Program-made: the position numbers and the translations under genes
Part shown: positions 63,910 through 64,000 of the stretch, piece after piece
Layout: each line of letters opens with the position of its first letter
How positions within the stretch are numbered: the stretch's first letter is position 1
Assembly (NCBI GenBank): GCA_964520865.1
Contig: CAZFOY010000006.1
Span: 29,426-93,425 of the forward strand
Direction: 5' to 3'
DNA length: 64,000 nt
Source of the DNA: CAVQCT01 sp964520865
GTDB taxonomy: Bacteria; Zixibacteria; MSB-5A5; GN15; FEB-12
Notes under the pieces: model-generated
The model's input: the letters and a program-made list of their open reading frames with translations, nothing else
Told to the model about the DNA's origin: nothing
Databases searched by the model: none

Positions 63910-64000
63910 TTGTGTGCCTCCTGTTGAATGGCGTCGGCAAGGGTCGTGGCGGCATCGCTGAGCATTTTGTCAGGATGGGCGGCCGAGATGAAGCAGACTT
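63900..64000 (-). CDS. hemL: Probable glutamate-1-semialdehyde aminotransferase, C-terminal end (partial)
   Basis: On the minus strand the correct phase ends with VCFISAAHPDKMLSDAATT, LADAIQQEAHKWS and a TGA at 63900-63902. The F-I-S-A-A-H-x-D motif followed by an amphipathic helix is the usual end of HemL. HemL converts glutamate-1-semialdehyde to 5-aminolevulinate with PLP, fitting the haem cluster. Only 33 residues are visible, so a related class III aminotransferase cannot be excluded. It overlaps hemE by 10 bp. Confidence 0.55.
   Translation of the reverse strand, partial: VCFISAAHPDKMLSDAATTLADAIQQEAHKWS

Noticed and set aside
1..64000. CRISPR arrays, prophage, insertion sequences or tRNA/rRNA genes
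   Set aside because: No regularly spaced direct repeats with unique spacers, no transposase or integrase, and no conserved tRNA or rRNA sequence was seen. In particular the TPR-CHAT gene has no Cas neighbours.

Overview
The window reads like a chromosome segment from an uncultured Gram-negative bacterium of the FCB group, perhaps a Zixibacteria-like lineage. That placement is inference. It rests on five secreted proteins sharing a C-terminal tail of the type IX secretion (Por_Secre_tail) kind, with a core like QNYPNPFNP and an ending K-M-hydrophobic-L-L-K/R, plus dockerin-like EF-hand repeats, FG-GAP/VCBS repeats, a FISUMP lipoprotein and a DcaP-like outer-membrane porin. No rRNA, tRNA, CRISPR array, integrase or insertion sequence was seen.

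Layout. 1-5.8 kb: the start of a membrane protein cut by the window edge, a porin, a lone receiver-domain protein, a secreted unknown and a NAPE-PLD-type metallo-beta-lactamase-fold hydrolase. 6.0-14.1 kb: the most unusual locus, an ECF sigma factor, a soluble zinc-binding anti-sigma-like protein, a TPR-CHAT caspase-like protease, a secreted subtilisin carrying dockerin pairs, and a secreted dockerin protein with a type IX tail, closed by a strong terminator. 14.5-25.7 kb: S9 peptidase, DASS carrier, GyrI-like protein, small TPR proteins, GT9 glycosyltransferase, methyltransferase, AsnA and a FISUMP lipoprotein. 26-48.5 kb: a surface-protein region with a repeat-rich S74 autoprocessing fibre, an unknown two-gene membrane unit, two paralogous FG-GAP proteins, two divergent giant type IX cargo proteins (one with a degenerate metallopeptidase-like domain, one with a cysteine-peptidase-like domain), an APC permease, two methyltransferases and a bilobed aspartyl protease with a PDZ domain. 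48.5-59.1 kb: Spondin_N lipoprotein, an OmpR/histidine kinase pair, small unknowns, quinone oxidoreductase, membrane proteins, a decayed serine-hydrolase remnant, a pirin gene broken by one in-frame TGA, and a tandem pair of related membrane proteins. 59.1-64 kb: a compact haem operon on the minus strand, reading hemL(partial)-hemE-hemN-hemH-hemY.

How parts may work together. In the 6-14 kb locus a cytoplasmic TPR-CHAT protease is translationally coupled to a zinc-motif anti-sigma candidate downstream of an ECF sigma gene. This suggests a protease-gated transcription switch whose genetically linked outputs are a secreted protease and its dockerin partner. The part list resembles the TPR-CHAT/RpoE logic of type III-E CRISPR (Craspase), but no CRISPR component is present here. 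The haem genes cover glutamate-1-semialdehyde to protohaem except for the hemB/C/D steps. Their HemN is oxygen-independent while their HemY normally uses oxygen.
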